A stretch of DNA of 64,000 nucleotides from Fulvivirga lutea (GCF_017068455.1 NZ_CP070608.1:2957488-3021487); one strand, 5' to 3'. Counted from the first letter of the stretch, positions 54,737-64,000 are shown. Notes: generated by a model not told the origin, from the sequence alone. Made by a program: numbers and translations.

Positions 54737-55950
54737 TTCCTTTTACTATTTCTACTTTTCGATTTTCGATTAGAGGATCTTGTAAACTTCGATGGGTCAT
54801 AGACAGGGCCTTCGCCAAGATGTGCAGGCAACTTTGCTTTTGGTACCGGATCGCCCAATAATTCCTCTATCTGGTAGAATTTTCTTTGTTCTTTCTCATT
54901 GACAAATGTAAATGCAGCGCCCTTAGAAGCTGCTCTCGCTGTTCGACCAATTCGGTGAATATAATCTTCGCCTTCATTAGGCACATCATAATTAATTACC
55001 AATTCAATATCTTCAACATCTATCCCTCTGGATAAAATATCGGTAGCTACCAGCACATTCAATTTTTTATTTTTGAAGCTCCTCAAAACATTTTCTCTTT
55101 CCTTTTGATCTAAATCTGAATGAATCTCTTCAGATGCAATGTCATGCTTCTTTAATTCTCTATTTAAGGCTTTAGCACTCGATTTTGTGCTGCAAAAAAT
55201 AATGACACTTTGAAGTTTTTTAGCTTTCAATAAATGCTTCACCAATTCAATCTTTTGGGTATCATACACTGAAAAAGCAACCTGAACCACCCTTTCTGCT
55301 GGTTTTGAAATGGCTATGTTAATTTCAGCCGGATCGTTCTTTAATAGCTTACGTGCCAAATCCCGTATTTTGTTTGGCATTGTTGCTGAAAACATGAGGC
55401 TCTGGCGTTCTTTCGGAAGCTTATTCACAATTTTCATGATATCTTCATTAAAGCCCATATCCAACATTCTGTCGGCTTCATCAAGGATTAAGAACCCTAA
55501 CTTATCCCACTTAACATAGCCCATATTTAAATGTGCAATTAGTCTACCAGGCGTGCCTATTATAATATCAGCCCCATTCATCAGTGCTTTCTTTTCCTGA
55601 GAAAATTCAGAACCATCTCCACCACCATATACCGCCAATGAACTTATAGATGTATAATAAGATAAACCTTCCAGCTGCTGATCTATTTGCGTGGCCAGTT
55701 CCCGTGTGGGCACAATAATTAGTGCCTTTACAAATTCATCATGCGGCAGGTTCATAATCTTGTTTATAACCGGCAATAAAAAGGCAGCAGTTTTTCCTGT
55801 GCCGGTTTGTGCTGATGCAATTAGGTCCCTTCCTTCTAAAATTAACGGGATTGTTTGTTCTTGAACAGGTGTAGTTTCTTTGAAGCCCATGGCTTCAATA
55901 CCTTCCACCAATTTGTCTTCAAGGTTTAGGTCTTTAAATTTTACAGGCAT
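54733..55950 (-). CDS. DEAD-box RNA helicase, RhlE-like
   Basis: The 405-residue protein carries the helicase motifs in order: Q motif (FKETTPVQEQTIP), Walker A AQTGTGKT, PTRELA, GTPGRL, DEAD (LDEADRMLDMGF), SAT, and HRIGRTAR in domain 2. The C-terminal tail (KFTRSSNRKSKSRNSKRN) is basic and likely binds RNA. RhlE-like helicases remodel RNA structure in ribosome assembly and cold adaptation; the exact role here is inferred. It is the only gene in its transcription unit and ends opposite the lipoprotein stop. Confidence 0.93.
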   Translation of the reverse strand: MPVKFKDLNLEDKLVEGIEAMGFKETTPVQEQTIPLILEGRDLIASAQTGTGKTAAFLLPVINKIMNLPHDEFVKALIIVPTRELATQIDQQLEGLSYYTSISSLAVYGGGDGSEFSQEKKALMNGADIIIGTPGRLIAHLNMGYVKWDKLGFLILDEADRMLDMGFNEDIMKIVNKLPKERQSLMFSATMPNKIRDLARKLLKNDPAEINIAISKPAERVVQVAFSVYDTQKIELVKHLLKAKKLQSVIIFCSTKSSAKALNRELKKHDIASEEIHSDLDQKERENVLRSFKNKKLNVLVATDILSRGIDVEDIELVINYDVPNEGEDYIHRIGRTARAASKGAAFTFVNEKEQRKFYQIEELLGDPVPKAKLPAHLGEGPVYDPSKFTRSSNRKSKSRNSKRN

Positions 55951-56038
55951 TTATTACTCATTAAGCTCGCAATTTAGCTAAAAATAGTAGAATAGCTGTG
56001 AGTAAAAAATTATCATTGTACATCAATCAGACAACCCA

Positions 56039-56698
56039 ATGAAGTTCAAACATATTATTTTTGACTGTGATGGTGTGCTTGTAGATAGCGAAATTGTTGC
56101 TGCTGAAGTAATGGCCCCGGTATTAAGCACTTTTGGTTTGTCCATAACTGTAAAACACTATTTAGCTAATTATACAGGCAAAACCTTCAGACATATATTT
56201 GAGCAATTTAAGATTGATCAGCGAGTGGATATTGATATGCTCATAAAGAATGTGGAGGAGCGTGTTTATAGCGACATTAGGCCGGTTGATGGCATTGTTG
56301 AAGTAGTGAAGTCGATAGAACTTCCAAAATCTGTGGTGTCAAATAGTGGCTTAAGCCAAATAAAGCATGCCGTTGAAAGTGTTGAATTATCAGAGCAATT
56401 TCTCTTTCAATTTTCATCGTCTCAGGTAAGTATGCCTAAGCCTAGCCCTGAGGTTTACCTTTATGCATCCAAAAAGCTGGAATTGAAGCCGCAGGACTGC
56501 TTAGTAATTGAAGACAGCATCAGCGGTTGTACTGCAGCATTAGAAGCCGGAATGACTGTGATTGGCTTCTGTGGTGGCAAACATATTACCCCTAAGCATA
56601 AAGTATTGCTCAAAGAATTAGGCGTTCATGATTTGGCTTTGAACTCAAAGGAACTGAATCAAAAAATCTCTAAAATGACAAAAAGCGAATCGGTCTAG
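56039..56698 (+). CDS. HAD-superfamily phosphatase, beta-phosphoglucomutase-like
   Basis: The 219-residue enzyme has the four HAD motifs: FDCDGVLVDSE (motif I; nucleophile Asp near 9), SNSG (II), KPSPEVYLYASKKL (III) and VIEDSISGCTAALEAG (IV). The alpha-helical cap between motifs I and II suits the beta-phosphoglucomutase/phosphoglycolate phosphatase group, which acts on small phosphate esters in the cytoplasm. The substrate cannot be read from the sequence. A terminator overlaps the stop codon. It is divergent from the helicase gene by 88 bp. Confidence 0.88.
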   Translation: MKFKHIIFDCDGVLVDSEIVAAEVMAPVLSTFGLSITVKHYLANYTGKTFRHIFEQFKIDQRVDIDMLIKNVEERVYSDIRPVDGIVEVVKSIELPKSVVSNSGLSQIKHAVESVELSEQFLFQFSSSQVSMPKPSPEVYLYASKKLELKPQDCLVIEDSISGCTAALEAGMTVIGFCGGKHITPKHKVLLKELGVHDLALNSKELNQKISKMTKSESV

Positions 56699-56715
56699 CC
56701 AATTCGCTTTTTGAT
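56682..56715 (+). terminator. Terminator overlapping the HAD phosphatase stop codon
   Basis: AAAGCGAAT pairs with ATTCGCTTT, with the TAG stop at 56696-56698 inside the loop region, followed by TTTTT. The arms are part of the final codons. Confidence 0.85.
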
Positions 56716-56747
56716 TATAATGCCAAATTAATTTCAGCTTGGTATAC

Positions 56748-58676
56748 TTACCCTTTAAACTTGCTGATATCCATAGCTACCAGCATTACTTTGTTAATAC
56801 TGCCATCTCTGCCTTTTATAGGAGCGTAATTCTCAGCCAGCCATACAACCTTACCGCCTTTTCCTAAACGACTGAATTCGCCCGTTTTAGACCTTCCGGC
56901 AGCCAGATCTTTCCAGAACTGTCTGTACTCATCGCTTGCTTTATCGTCTTTATTAACAAAAATTCTATGACTTTCGCCTTGAATCTCATCTTTGAAATAA
57001 CCCGTTAAATCCAGGAAGTTCTGATTGGCATTAAGTATTGTTCCATGCTCATCAAACTCAATAATGGCCACTGAACTGTTAATAGCTTCCATCGTAGATT
57101 CTGCTTCAGATTGTCCACGTTGCATCTCTTCCTGAGTGGCTTGCAACTCTTCCATATTCTGGCGCATCTCCTCTTCCTGAGATCTCATCTGCTCGGTCAT
57201 TTCTTGCGACTCTTCTAACAGCTTTTGAGTAGTAGCATTGATTTTAACAGAAGAAACTGTAGAAGCTATACTCTCTGCGATTTTTTGAACAAACTCAATT
57301 TCATAGTCTTCAAACATTTTAAAAGAAGCTATTTCAACCACACCATAAATCTCTTCGTTCACTTTTAATGGCACGATTAGTACACTCTTAGGATTCGCGT
57401 CCCCTAGCCCTGATGTGATTCTAATGTAGTTGTCAGGAACTTCAGTTAGATAGATTGTATCCATTTCCTGCCATACCTGACCGGAAAGGCCTTCTCCCTT
57501 ATGTATCTTTTGATCAATGTATTTTTTCTTATCCCAGGCATAGCAAGCCATTAATGTCATAAATGGTTCGCCACTTTCTGAGTCGTCAATAATATAAATT
57601 CCTCCTTGGTTACAACCCATGTAGGTTACCAGGTTTCTGATGATATCATCGCAAAGCTTTTCAATGTTATCATTATTTCTACGTAGGATATCTCCAAATT
57701 TGGCCAACCCTTCTGTAGACCAGTTACGTTTTTTATCTTCTTCAGCTACTCTTGCTAGGTTACTGCGCATTTCAAGAAGCGCATTACCCAACACATCATG
57801 ATCACTCAATGGCTTAAATTCAGAATCGTATTTTCCATTACCTATGTTCTCAGCAAATATGGTGGTAGACCTTAGACCTTGAATTAGATTATCCATGGCA
57901 ATGGCCATTTCACCAATTTCATCATTGTTAAATTTCTTGCCCTGATCTTCCACAAGCTCACCTTTACCAAGCTTAACAACCACATCTTTAATATAATTGA
58001 TTGGGTTGGTAATAGATCTAGCCATAAAGTAGGCGCTAAGCAGGCCAATAAGTATGATAATAGCTCCAAGTATAATGGTGATACTCCTCAGCCGAACTGT
58101 AGCATCAGTCAAAGCCTCGTCAGACTCTTGCGTCACTTCTTGCTGCATTTGAGCCACTTTATCAAGCTTTTCAATAATTGATGCTGTCATTGGTATAACC
58201 TGACTTTCGATGGCATCTTCTGCTAATAACTTCACTAGCGGGTCTTCGTAATTCTCAAAGGTTACGAGCTGACTCATAATGTCCTTTTCAATTTCAAGAA
58301 GAGCTTCAAATTCCGCTTTGACGGTATCCATTAAATATCTTTGACTGTCGATTTCCCATGATTTTTGAAGATCTTCTATACGATCTTTTAAAGCTGGATA
58401 ATCCTGAGAGTGCAACACCTTAAGTGCTTCCTTATCATCAACATTATACTGCACATACACCCAGTTAATACTTAGCATTTTTGAGCGTGTTACAAGCAGT
58501 TTAAAGTCGCTAATTGCTTCTTTACTTGGTCTTATTATTTCTGAAGACTTCTTTACAACCTGATCTATACCATTACCAGTAATAAATATTACAGCGGCAT
58601 TAAGCACAAATAAGATTATTAGGATTAGGAAACCTCCAAAAATTTTGTTTCCAATGTTTAGTTTAAACTTTCGCAT
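56748..58676 (-). CDS. HAMP-GAF-PAS membrane sensor without output domain
   Basis: The 642-residue protein has two transmembrane helices (about 12-32 and 197-217) bracketing a periplasmic helical ligand-binding region. A HAMP linker (about 215-270), a GAF-like domain (about 330-465; CNQGGIYIIDDSESG), a coiled coil (about 480-530; long Gln/Glu/Met stretches) and a PAS domain (about 535-640; FDEHGTILNANQNFLDLTG) follow. It stops after the PAS, with no histidine kinase, GGDEF, EAL or methyl-accepting signalling tip. The partner that receives its signal is thus unknown. It lies 25 bp downstream of a YfiR-like gene in the same orientation. Confidence 0.85.
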   Translation of the reverse strand: MRKFKLNIGNKIFGGFLILIILFVLNAAVIFITGNGIDQVVKKSSEIIRPSKEAISDFKLLVTRSKMLSINWVYVQYNVDDKEALKVLHSQDYPALKDRIEDLQKSWEIDSQRYLMDTVKAEFEALLEIEKDIMSQLVTFENYEDPLVKLLAEDAIESQVIPMTASIIEKLDKVAQMQQEVTQESDEALTDATVRLRSITIILGAIIILIGLLSAYFMARSITNPINYIKDVVVKLGKGELVEDQGKKFNNDEIGEMAIAMDNLIQGLRSTTIFAENIGNGKYDSEFKPLSDHDVLGNALLEMRSNLARVAEEDKKRNWSTEGLAKFGDILRRNNDNIEKLCDDIIRNLVTYMGCNQGGIYIIDDSESGEPFMTLMACYAWDKKKYIDQKIHKGEGLSGQVWQEMDTIYLTEVPDNYIRITSGLGDANPKSVLIVPLKVNEEIYGVVEIASFKMFEDYEIEFVQKIAESIASTVSSVKINATTQKLLEESQEMTEQMRSQEEEMRQNMEELQATQEEMQRGQSEAESTMEAINSSVAIIEFDEHGTILNANQNFLDLTGYFKDEIQGESHRIFVNKDDKASDEYRQFWKDLAAGRSKTGEFSRLGKGGKVVWLAENYAPIKGRDGSINKVMLVAMDISKFKG

Positions 58677-58701
58677 ATTTCGCTGATTGAGTACTTAAGT
58701 T

Positions 58702-59217
58702 TTAAATTACAATTGCCAGTCTGGATAATTCTGATGAAACCTTCAATTGTGCTTCATCAACCGATGATTTATTTAGTTCAAATGCTAATTTACCATTTCT
58801 CTCCACAAAATTAATTCCGCTGCCTTCCATGCCTAACCCTTCCTTCTCAGATATTATTAGTGTATTATTTGATAATGCCTTTGCCTTAACTTCTGTAAGC
58901 ATTTCAGAAGCCGATTTTGATATAAACAGAATATTGGTGCCAGAAACATCTCCGGTTCCATTAAATTTCTTAATAACAATTGATCTTGCGCCTGCTTTCT
59001 TGCTGGCGGCCATCTTTTCTAAGTGTTCAATGATTGGCGAATCACCAAGGACACCAATAGTAAAATCTCCTTCATTTAACGGAGCAGGCCATTGGATATA
59101 ACGTATAAAACTGTAGATATAAACTGTGTGGAGCTGATAACTTTGAGCGCTAGCGACAACTGCACCTAAGCTTAGTAAGGCAGTGATTATCCATTTACTG
59201 AAACCAACTTTTAACAT
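58702..59217 (-). CDS. YfiR (DUF4154) family periplasmic protein
   Basis: The 171-residue protein has a signal peptide (MLKVGFSKWIITALLSLGAVVASAQ, cut after ASA) and the YfiR features YIYSFIRYIQWP, FTIGVLGDSPI and LIISEKEGLGMEGSGINF. In Pseudomonas YfiR is a periplasmic repressor of the diguanylate cyclase YfiN. Here the next gene, 25 bp away, encodes a HAMP-GAF-PAS sensor instead, so YfiR probably regulates that membrane protein through its periplasmic domain. That extrapolation is inference. The pair is divergent from msrB. Confidence 0.9.
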   Translation of the reverse strand: MLKVGFSKWIITALLSLGAVVASAQSYQLHTVYIYSFIRYIQWPAPLNEGDFTIGVLGDSPIIEHLEKMAASKKAGARSIVIKKFNGTGDVSGTNILFISKSASEMLTEVKAKALSNNTLIISEKEGLGMEGSGINFVERNGKLAFELNKSSVDEAQLKVSSELSRLAIVI

Positions 59218-59401
59218 ACTGAGAGTAAATTAACCTGCAATTAATTTAATTTCAAAAATTAACTTCAAAATAGCAATTATAAATCACAATTAGCTCGTTT
59301 CTAGTGTTTTAAATTTGCTGTCAACTAGCAGACAATACATTGGGCTTTCAAAACCTTTTTATCTGATAGTAGTTAAGACAAGTATCAAATGAAACAACAA
59401 T

Positions 59402-59899
59402 ATGGTACGCGAAACACTATTATCTTTAACGTTAATTTTAAGTTTGATTTCCTGTAGCAAGAGTCAGGAAACTACAAAATCGATGGTAAAGAAAAGTTCC
59501 ACTGACAAAATTGAAAAAACAGATGAAGAGTGGAAAAAAGAACTCACCGATGAAGAATATTATGTGCTTCGGGAAAAAGGAACTGAAAGAGCATTTACGG
59601 GAGATTTGTGGGATAATCATGAAGAAGGAACATATTACTGCGCAGCTTGCCAGACAAAGCTGTTTAGCTCTAAAACAAAGTTTGAGTCAGGCACAGGCTG
59701 GCCAAGTTTTTATGAGCCTATCAATGAGGAAAATGTTGAAATAGTGAAAGACACTTCGTTTGGAATGGTTCGAGAAGAAGTGGTATGTGCACGATGTGGT
59801 GGGCATTTAGGCCACGTGTTTAATGATGGGCCTGAGCCAACCGGTTTAAGATATTGCATTAATTCAGTAAGCCTGGATTTTGAAAAAGACGATAAATAA
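59402..59899 (+). CDS. msrB: Peptide-methionine (R)-S-oxide reductase MsrB, lipoprotein form
   Basis: The 165-residue protein has a lipoprotein signal ([11 protein letters not shown]) and then the MsrB core starting near residue 40. Zinc ligands CAAC and CARC, the [10 protein letters not shown] motif and the catalytic Cys in RYCINS are all present. MsrB reduces methionine-R-sulfoxide. The lipid anchor puts it in the envelope, where it would repair oxidised surface proteins; its reductant there is unknown. A bidirectional terminator ends the gene. Confidence 0.95.
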   Translation: MVRETLLSLTLILSLISCSKSQETTKSMVKKSSTDKIEKTDEEWKKELTDEEYYVLREKGTERAFTGDLWDNHEEGTYYCAACQTKLFSSKTKFESGTGWPSFYEPINEENVEIVKDTSFGMVREEVVCARCGGHLGHVFNDGPEPTGLRYCINSVSLDFEKDDK

Positions 59900-59924
59900 A
59901 AAAGGGCGACAAAGTCGCCCTTTT
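59899..59924. terminator. Bidirectional terminator between convergent msrB and the metalloprotease
   Basis: AAAGGGCGAC (59901-59910) pairs with GTCGCCCTTT (59914-59923) around AAA. An A-run precedes and a T-run follows, so it can end both transcripts. Confidence 0.9.
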
Positions 59925-59944
59925 ACTTTTTCTATAGTTAAACA

Positions 59945-62503
59945 TTAACCTTTGTATTCATCCAACGCATTTTTAATTAACGCTCTCAAATGAGACTTAT
60001 GCGCTCTAGAAAGTGTATTCCCTGAACTATTAGTAGCCTTTCGGTCTATGGCATTTAAATTATAAAGCACCATTGACTTAGCATGGTTTGAATAACTGCT
60101 CGACTTATCCTTAAGTAAAATCTCTGTGAGCATTTTAGTATATTCTATCTGGAGGTTTTGTCGGAACGTATTCACATTTCCGCTAATGTCTGCATCAAAA
60201 ATAGCAGAATTCAAATCTGTCATAAACTCACCTAATTGATACGAATTACCATAAAGTTCAGAGTCAACCAACCTCTGCAATGTGTTTTCATGCAATAAAT
60301 GACTTAACACATCTTTTTGAGCGCTAAGAACAGATTCATGTATTTTAGGATCCTCAGGTCCACGATAGAAATTATAACCCCTTCTCTGAAGAGCAAGATA
60401 ATTGTATATGTCATTAGATGTGTTGAAAGCATTTGGAGCAAACATGTATTTACTAATTCCATTCATTGCTCTTTTTTGTTCGGACTCACTTACGGGAGTA
60501 TATGGCTTAGTTGCTCCTGGCTGGCCTTGCATTGCTCTATCTACATAAATACCACCAATAAACCTCGACATCACCTCGCCTGCTTGTGCTCTTTGACGTG
60601 AAAGAATGTAGTAAGCCTGTCTGAGTTCCTGGTAAGATTCACCCGGATCATTGTACTTTTCTCTAAGGTCCTTCATCAAATTATCTACCAACTCAATTCT
60701 ATCAATAGAATAAGTAATTTGATCATTTGATAAGTCACCAGTATTAATTCTTGGGTCGATACCTCTGCTTGAGCTGCGCATGTCATCCGCATCATTACCA
60801 AACATCAACTCAGGCTCTGTAGACCTTGCCAATAGTTTGTCCATATCTACATCAGAAATATCTGGAGTGTAACCGAACTGGATAGCCCAAACATCATAAG
60901 GACCAACTACTGTAGAATAATAGTGACTTTGCTTACTGCGATCCTTAGTCAGATTTATTGTTGCATAGTCCATTACTGAGCCTGTAAGTGCTTTACCCTG
61001 AATAAACTCTTTATTATAAAGTTGTTCCGGAGAATATAACTGTGAAGATTTCATATTGTGATTTAATCCAAGTGTGTGGCCTACTTCATGCATGATTAAC
61101 TCTAACATTGCCTCATTCTGCAAAACATCCAACTCATCAGTTTCAGCAGCAACTGCCATTTGTCCGAATAGGTTGTTTTCCAGCATTAAGCCACTGTACA
61201 TACAGTAATTTGCCTCATCTCCAGGATTCCAGGCTGGCAACTCTTCATCTGAATTTGCAGATAAGCTATACAACTTCGAGTATCTTACTCTGTTTGTATG
61301 ATGAACGAACTCCAACATTATATCAGCACCAATGATCTGGCCTGTTCTTGGGTTCTTAAAGCTTGGCCCATAGCCACCAAATGGAGGGTTAGGTGAAGAA
61401 GTCCATCTTAATACATTGTATCTAATGTCTCCTGCATCCCACTCTGCTGTGTCTGGCTGAACTTTAACCACCATAGCATTTTTAAAACCAGCTTTTTCAA
61501 ACGCTTTATTCCATTCCAACACACCCTGTTTGATTGACTCTCGCCATTCTAACGGTGTTGTGTTTTCAATCCACCAAGTAATTGGCTCTATTGGCTCTGA
61601 AACAGCTGCTTCTGGATCTTTCTTAACTAAATGCCAACGATTAATCATGTCTCTGTAAGCCACAGCTTCTTTTGAAGTTTGATCATCCACCTGAGTAGTA
61701 AAATATCCAACTCTTGGATCATCAAAACGAGGTTTATAATCATTTTCAGGCATTGCTACCAAACTATGAAAAACAGAAATACTCACGTTTCTGGCATCAG
61801 CAATGGCGTTAGAACCACCATTTAACACAGAAGAAGTGCTGTATACATACTCCACTTTAAAATCAATGTTCTGCGGGTAATTTCTAATAGCACGTACTTT
61901 CGTTTTTTCGCTGGATAAACTTCCTAGTTTAAAAGCCGTTGGCGATTGACCCGGGAAGCTTGGAGGTTTAATCTGTGACCATGTTTCTTTTAAAAAGAGG
62001 TTGTCGGCTTTAATGAGATATTTTCCGTTCTCTTCAACTTCAATTTTCTCACTTGCTAACAATGAGTTACTCATATTAGCTTCCTGAGATCTGCTTAATG
62101 GATTTTCAGGATCATAATAGAAACTGGTATTCACTTTTACGAACTCTAATTCATTATAGAACTTTCGTATTTTAAATATATCTGAGCCCCGGTAAGCACC
62201 TCTAAACGAATATGCTTCTAACACACCATCCGCAATTTGACTGAAATAGATATACTCTTTATCCAGCTGCTCTTTTGAGACTTCCATCATAATACTACCG
62301 GATGTAGTATCTCGATAAAAAGTAAAAAGTCCTTCTAATTTATCATGACCTTTTACCTTGCTGGCAATTGTTGTTTTTTCTTCTGTTTTTGGTTTCTCTT
62401 CTTCGCCCTTTTTCTTTTTCTTTTTTTGCGCTTCTAATGAACTAAAAGCAAACAGGCAAAGTGTGCTTAGCAAGAGCACATTTAATCTCATTTTTTTATT
62501 CAT
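59945..62503 (-). CDS. Large zinc-dependent metalloprotease (DUF5117/DUF5118-type)
   Basis: The ATG at 62503 (MNKKMRLNVLLLSTLCLFAF) starts a signal peptide and gives 852 residues; the longer frame reaches into the upstream intergenic region and would overlap lhgO. A Lys-rich stretch (KKKKKKGEEEK) follows the signal. The N-terminal half is a beta-rich DUF5117/5118-like region, and the catalytic motif HEVGHTLGLNHN (about 480) is HExxHxxGxxH, as in metzincins. The C-terminal region is helical. It is expected in the periplasm or outside. Substrates are unknown. Confidence 0.88.
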   Translation of the reverse strand: MNKKMRLNVLLLSTLCLFAFSSLEAQKKKKKKGEEEKPKTEEKTTIASKVKGHDKLEGLFTFYRDTTSGSIMMEVSKEQLDKEYIYFSQIADGVLEAYSFRGAYRGSDIFKIRKFYNELEFVKVNTSFYYDPENPLSRSQEANMSNSLLASEKIEVEENGKYLIKADNLFLKETWSQIKPPSFPGQSPTAFKLGSLSSEKTKVRAIRNYPQNIDFKVEYVYSTSSVLNGGSNAIADARNVSISVFHSLVAMPENDYKPRFDDPRVGYFTTQVDDQTSKEAVAYRDMINRWHLVKKDPEAAVSEPIEPITWWIENTTPLEWRESIKQGVLEWNKAFEKAGFKNAMVVKVQPDTAEWDAGDIRYNVLRWTSSPNPPFGGYGPSFKNPRTGQIIGADIMLEFVHHTNRVRYSKLYSLSANSDEELPAWNPGDEANYCMYSGLMLENNLFGQMAVAAETDELDVLQNEAMLELIMHEVGHTLGLNHNMKSSQLYSPEQLYNKEFIQGKALTGSVMDYATINLTKDRSKQSHYYSTVVGPYDVWAIQFGYTPDISDVDMDKLLARSTEPELMFGNDADDMRSSSRGIDPRINTGDLSNDQITYSIDRIELVDNLMKDLREKYNDPGESYQELRQAYYILSRQRAQAGEVMSRFIGGIYVDRAMQGQPGATKPYTPVSESEQKRAMNGISKYMFAPNAFNTSNDIYNYLALQRRGYNFYRGPEDPKIHESVLSAQKDVLSHLLHENTLQRLVDSELYGNSYQLGEFMTDLNSAIFDADISGNVNTFRQNLQIEYTKMLTEILLKDKSSSYSNHAKSMVLYNLNAIDRKATNSSGNTLSRAHKSHLRALIKNALDEYKG

Positions 62504-62576
62504 TGGGTTTGGATTTTTTGTCAATCTTCGAAGATAATTAAATGTGACCTGTTTGGGTATATTTGCAACTTCATAA

Positions 62577-63785
62577 ATGACCATAAATGTGAAATACGAC
62601 ATTATAGTTATAGGAGCGGGAATTGTTGGATTAGGAACGGCTTTAAAGCTCCTGGAAAAGAGTCCCAATTTAAGGTTACTTATACTCGAAAAAGAAGGTG
62701 AAATAGCTAAACATCAGACCGGAAATAATAGCGGAGTTATTCACTCAGGATTGTACTATAAACCGGGCAGTTTAAAGGCTACTAATTGCATTAATGGATA
62801 TCACATGTTGGTTGATTTCTGCCAAAAGCAGGATATCCCATTTGAGCTATGTGGTAAAGTGGTGGTAGCTACCTCAGAAGAAGAAATACCATTATTGGAT
62901 AATCTTGAAAAAAGAGGTGCTGAAAACGGCTTGCAGAATATAAAACCATTAAACAGAGAGGAATTAAAGGAGTATGAACCTCATGTGAATGGTGTAAAAG
63001 GAATCTTTGTGCCGCAAACCGGTATTGTTGATTACAAATTGGTTTCACAAAAATATGCTGAGCTAATACAAACGTCTGGTGGTTCTATACACTTTGATGA
63101 GAAGGTAATAAACATAACCACAGGCAGCGATGGATGCCATGTTGAAACAAGCAAATCCGGCTACCAGTCTACTTTGGTTGTTAACTGTGCTGGTTTATAC
63201 TCAGACAAAGTGGCGAAGTTTACCAATCAAAAATTGGATGTTAAAATCATTCCATTTAGAGGTGAATATTACAAGCTATCAAAAGAGAAGGAATACCTGG
63301 TTAAAAATTTAATATACCCTGTGCCTGACCCAAATTTTCCGTTTCTTGGAGTACATTTTACCAGAATGGCTAAAGGTGGTGTAGAAGCAGGACCAAATGC
63401 AGTGTTAGCCTTTCAGAGGGAAGGTTATAAAAAATCTGATATAAATCTTAGTGAATTGGCGGAGTCATTAGCATGGCCTGGATTTCAAAAAGTAGCTATG
63501 AAATATTGGAAAACAGGTTTTGGAGAAATGTATCGTTCATTTTCGAAAGCAGCATTTACTAAAGCCTTACAAAAATTGCTGCCAGAAATTACTGAAAATG
63601 ACCTAGTAGAAGGTGGTGCGGGTGTACGAGCTCAGGCCTGTGATAGAAATGGTGGTTTAATTGATGATTTTTTAATTATCGAAAATGAGCACGCTATTAA
63701 TGTCTGTAATGCGCCATCTCCTGCGGCCACGTCTTCATTATCTATTGGTGATACTGTTTCTGACCTGGTTTTAAAGCGATTCTAA
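62577..63785 (+). CDS. lhgO: L-2-hydroxyglutarate oxidase
   Basis: The 402-residue flavoprotein begins with the FAD motif VIGAGIVGLGTALKL at residues 11-25, with SGVIHSGLYY soon after, a DAO-family hallmark of L-2-hydroxyglutarate oxidase (LhgO). Later segments VNCAGLYSDKVA and GGAGVRAQACDRNG complete the fold. LhgO oxidises L-2-hydroxyglutarate to 2-oxoglutarate, removing a metabolic by-product. Its stop TAATG overlaps the start of the ThiF-like gene, so the two are translated together. Divergent from the metalloprotease gene. Confidence 0.92.
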   Translation: MTINVKYDIIVIGAGIVGLGTALKLLEKSPNLRLLILEKEGEIAKHQTGNNSGVIHSGLYYKPGSLKATNCINGYHMLVDFCQKQDIPFELCGKVVVATSEEEIPLLDNLEKRGAENGLQNIKPLNREELKEYEPHVNGVKGIFVPQTGIVDYKLVSQKYAELIQTSGGSIHFDEKVINITTGSDGCHVETSKSGYQSTLVVNCAGLYSDKVAKFTNQKLDVKIIPFRGEYYKLSKEKEYLVKNLIYPVPDPNFPFLGVHFTRMAKGGVEAGPNAVLAFQREGYKKSDINLSELAESLAWPGFQKVAMKYWKTGFGEMYRSFSKAAFTKALQKLLPEITENDLVEGGAGVRAQACDRNGGLIDDFLIIENEHAINVCNAPSPAATSSLSIGDTVSDLVLKRF

Positions 63786-64000
63786 TGCTCAGTAAAGAGG
63801 AAATACAACGGTATCAAAGACATTTTCCTCTGCCAGACTTTGGAGTTGAAGCGCAAGAGAAATTAAAAAAATCTAAAGTGCTAATAGTAGGCTGCGGTGG
63901 TCTTGGAAACCCGGTATCTTCTTATTTGGCTGCCTCAGGTGTAAGTTGTATTGGCCTAATTGATTCAGATGTGGTTTCAATTTCTAACCTACAAAGACAA
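63785..64000 (+). CDS. ThiF/MoeB/HesA family adenylyltransferase (cut by window end)
   Basis: The frame starts with ATG at 63785 inside the lhgO stop and is open to the window end (72 residues). It begins MLSKEEIQRYQRHFPLPDFG, followed by the nucleotide-binding segment VLIVGCGGLGNPVSSYLAASG and DSDVVSISNLQRQ, the E1-like ATP-binding region of ThiF/MoeB proteins. These activate the C-terminus of small sulfur carriers (ThiS, MoaD) by adenylation. The rest is missing, so thiF and moeB cannot be told apart. Confidence 0.9.
   Translation, partial: MLSKEEIQRYQRHFPLPDFGVEAQEKLKKSKVLIVGCGGLGNPVSSYLAASGVSCIGLIDSDVVSISNLQRQ

Overview
The window looks like chromosomal DNA of a free-living, probably marine, member of the Bacteroidota (Cytophagales-like). 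It is AT-rich. Most starts lack a clear Shine-Dalgarno sequence. The primary sigma factor is the short 287-residue type. Other lineage markers are a SerB-SerA fusion, a bacillithiol gene, DUF6428 in an arsenic operon, many lipoproteins with acidic residues after the lipobox cysteine, and large FtsX-type permeases ending in NPVxxLRxx. This placement is inferred from gene content, not from a database search.

Layout. 1-862: a truncated LpxH-like metallophosphoesterase. 1.0-12.8 kb: a regulatory and permease block with two FtsX/MacB-type permeases in tandem, a sigma-54 response regulator, a dienelactone hydrolase, an NtrY-like histidine kinase, and a third permease translated from the stop of a PadR repressor. 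12.8-22.8 kb: a lipoprotein, a propeller-type sensor kinase, a TerB/ABC/ABC2 fusion transporter, an M1 aminopeptidase and an unusual SDR. 22.8-30.1 kb: two LolA-like envelope proteins flanking a 1027-residue BNR propeller protein and a four-copy array of palindromic repeats, then small envelope genes. 30.1-39.9 kb: a long minus-strand housekeeping run: START-like, LptF/G, rpsO, pnp, rpoD, trxB, an LpoB-like lipoprotein, a COG3014-like lipoprotein and bshB1. 40.0-40.3 kb: a functional tRNA-Met preceded by a decayed tRNA-Met copy split by palindromes. 40.4-44 kb: MscS-like channel, MFS transporter, pgi. 44-47.2 kb: an arsenic operon (arsR, small ORF, DUF6428, arsN-like GNAT, arsenate-reductase-like phosphatase, ACR3) with three matching ArsR-type operators. 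47.4-51 kb: a second PadR/FtsX permease operon. 51.1-64 kb: SerB-SerA fusion, NTF2-like protein, a lipoprotein, a DEAD helicase, a HAD phosphatase, a HAMP-GAF-PAS sensor with a YfiR protein, lipoprotein MsrB, a zinc metalloprotease, lhgO and the start of a ThiF/MoeB-type gene.

How the genes work together. The arsenic operon is a complete sense, reduce, modify and export set. trxB and bshB1 share a likely operon, which suggests co-expression of two thiol systems together with a peptidoglycan-synthase activator module. The four FtsX permeases have no MacB-type ATPase nearby and sit under two kinds of control (PadR, and a sigma-54 two-component pair). The strongest candidates for new biology are the palindrome-interrupted tRNA relic, the tandem palindromic array, the repeated ArsR operators framing an unrecognised small ORF, and the output-less HAMP-GAF-PAS/YfiR pair.
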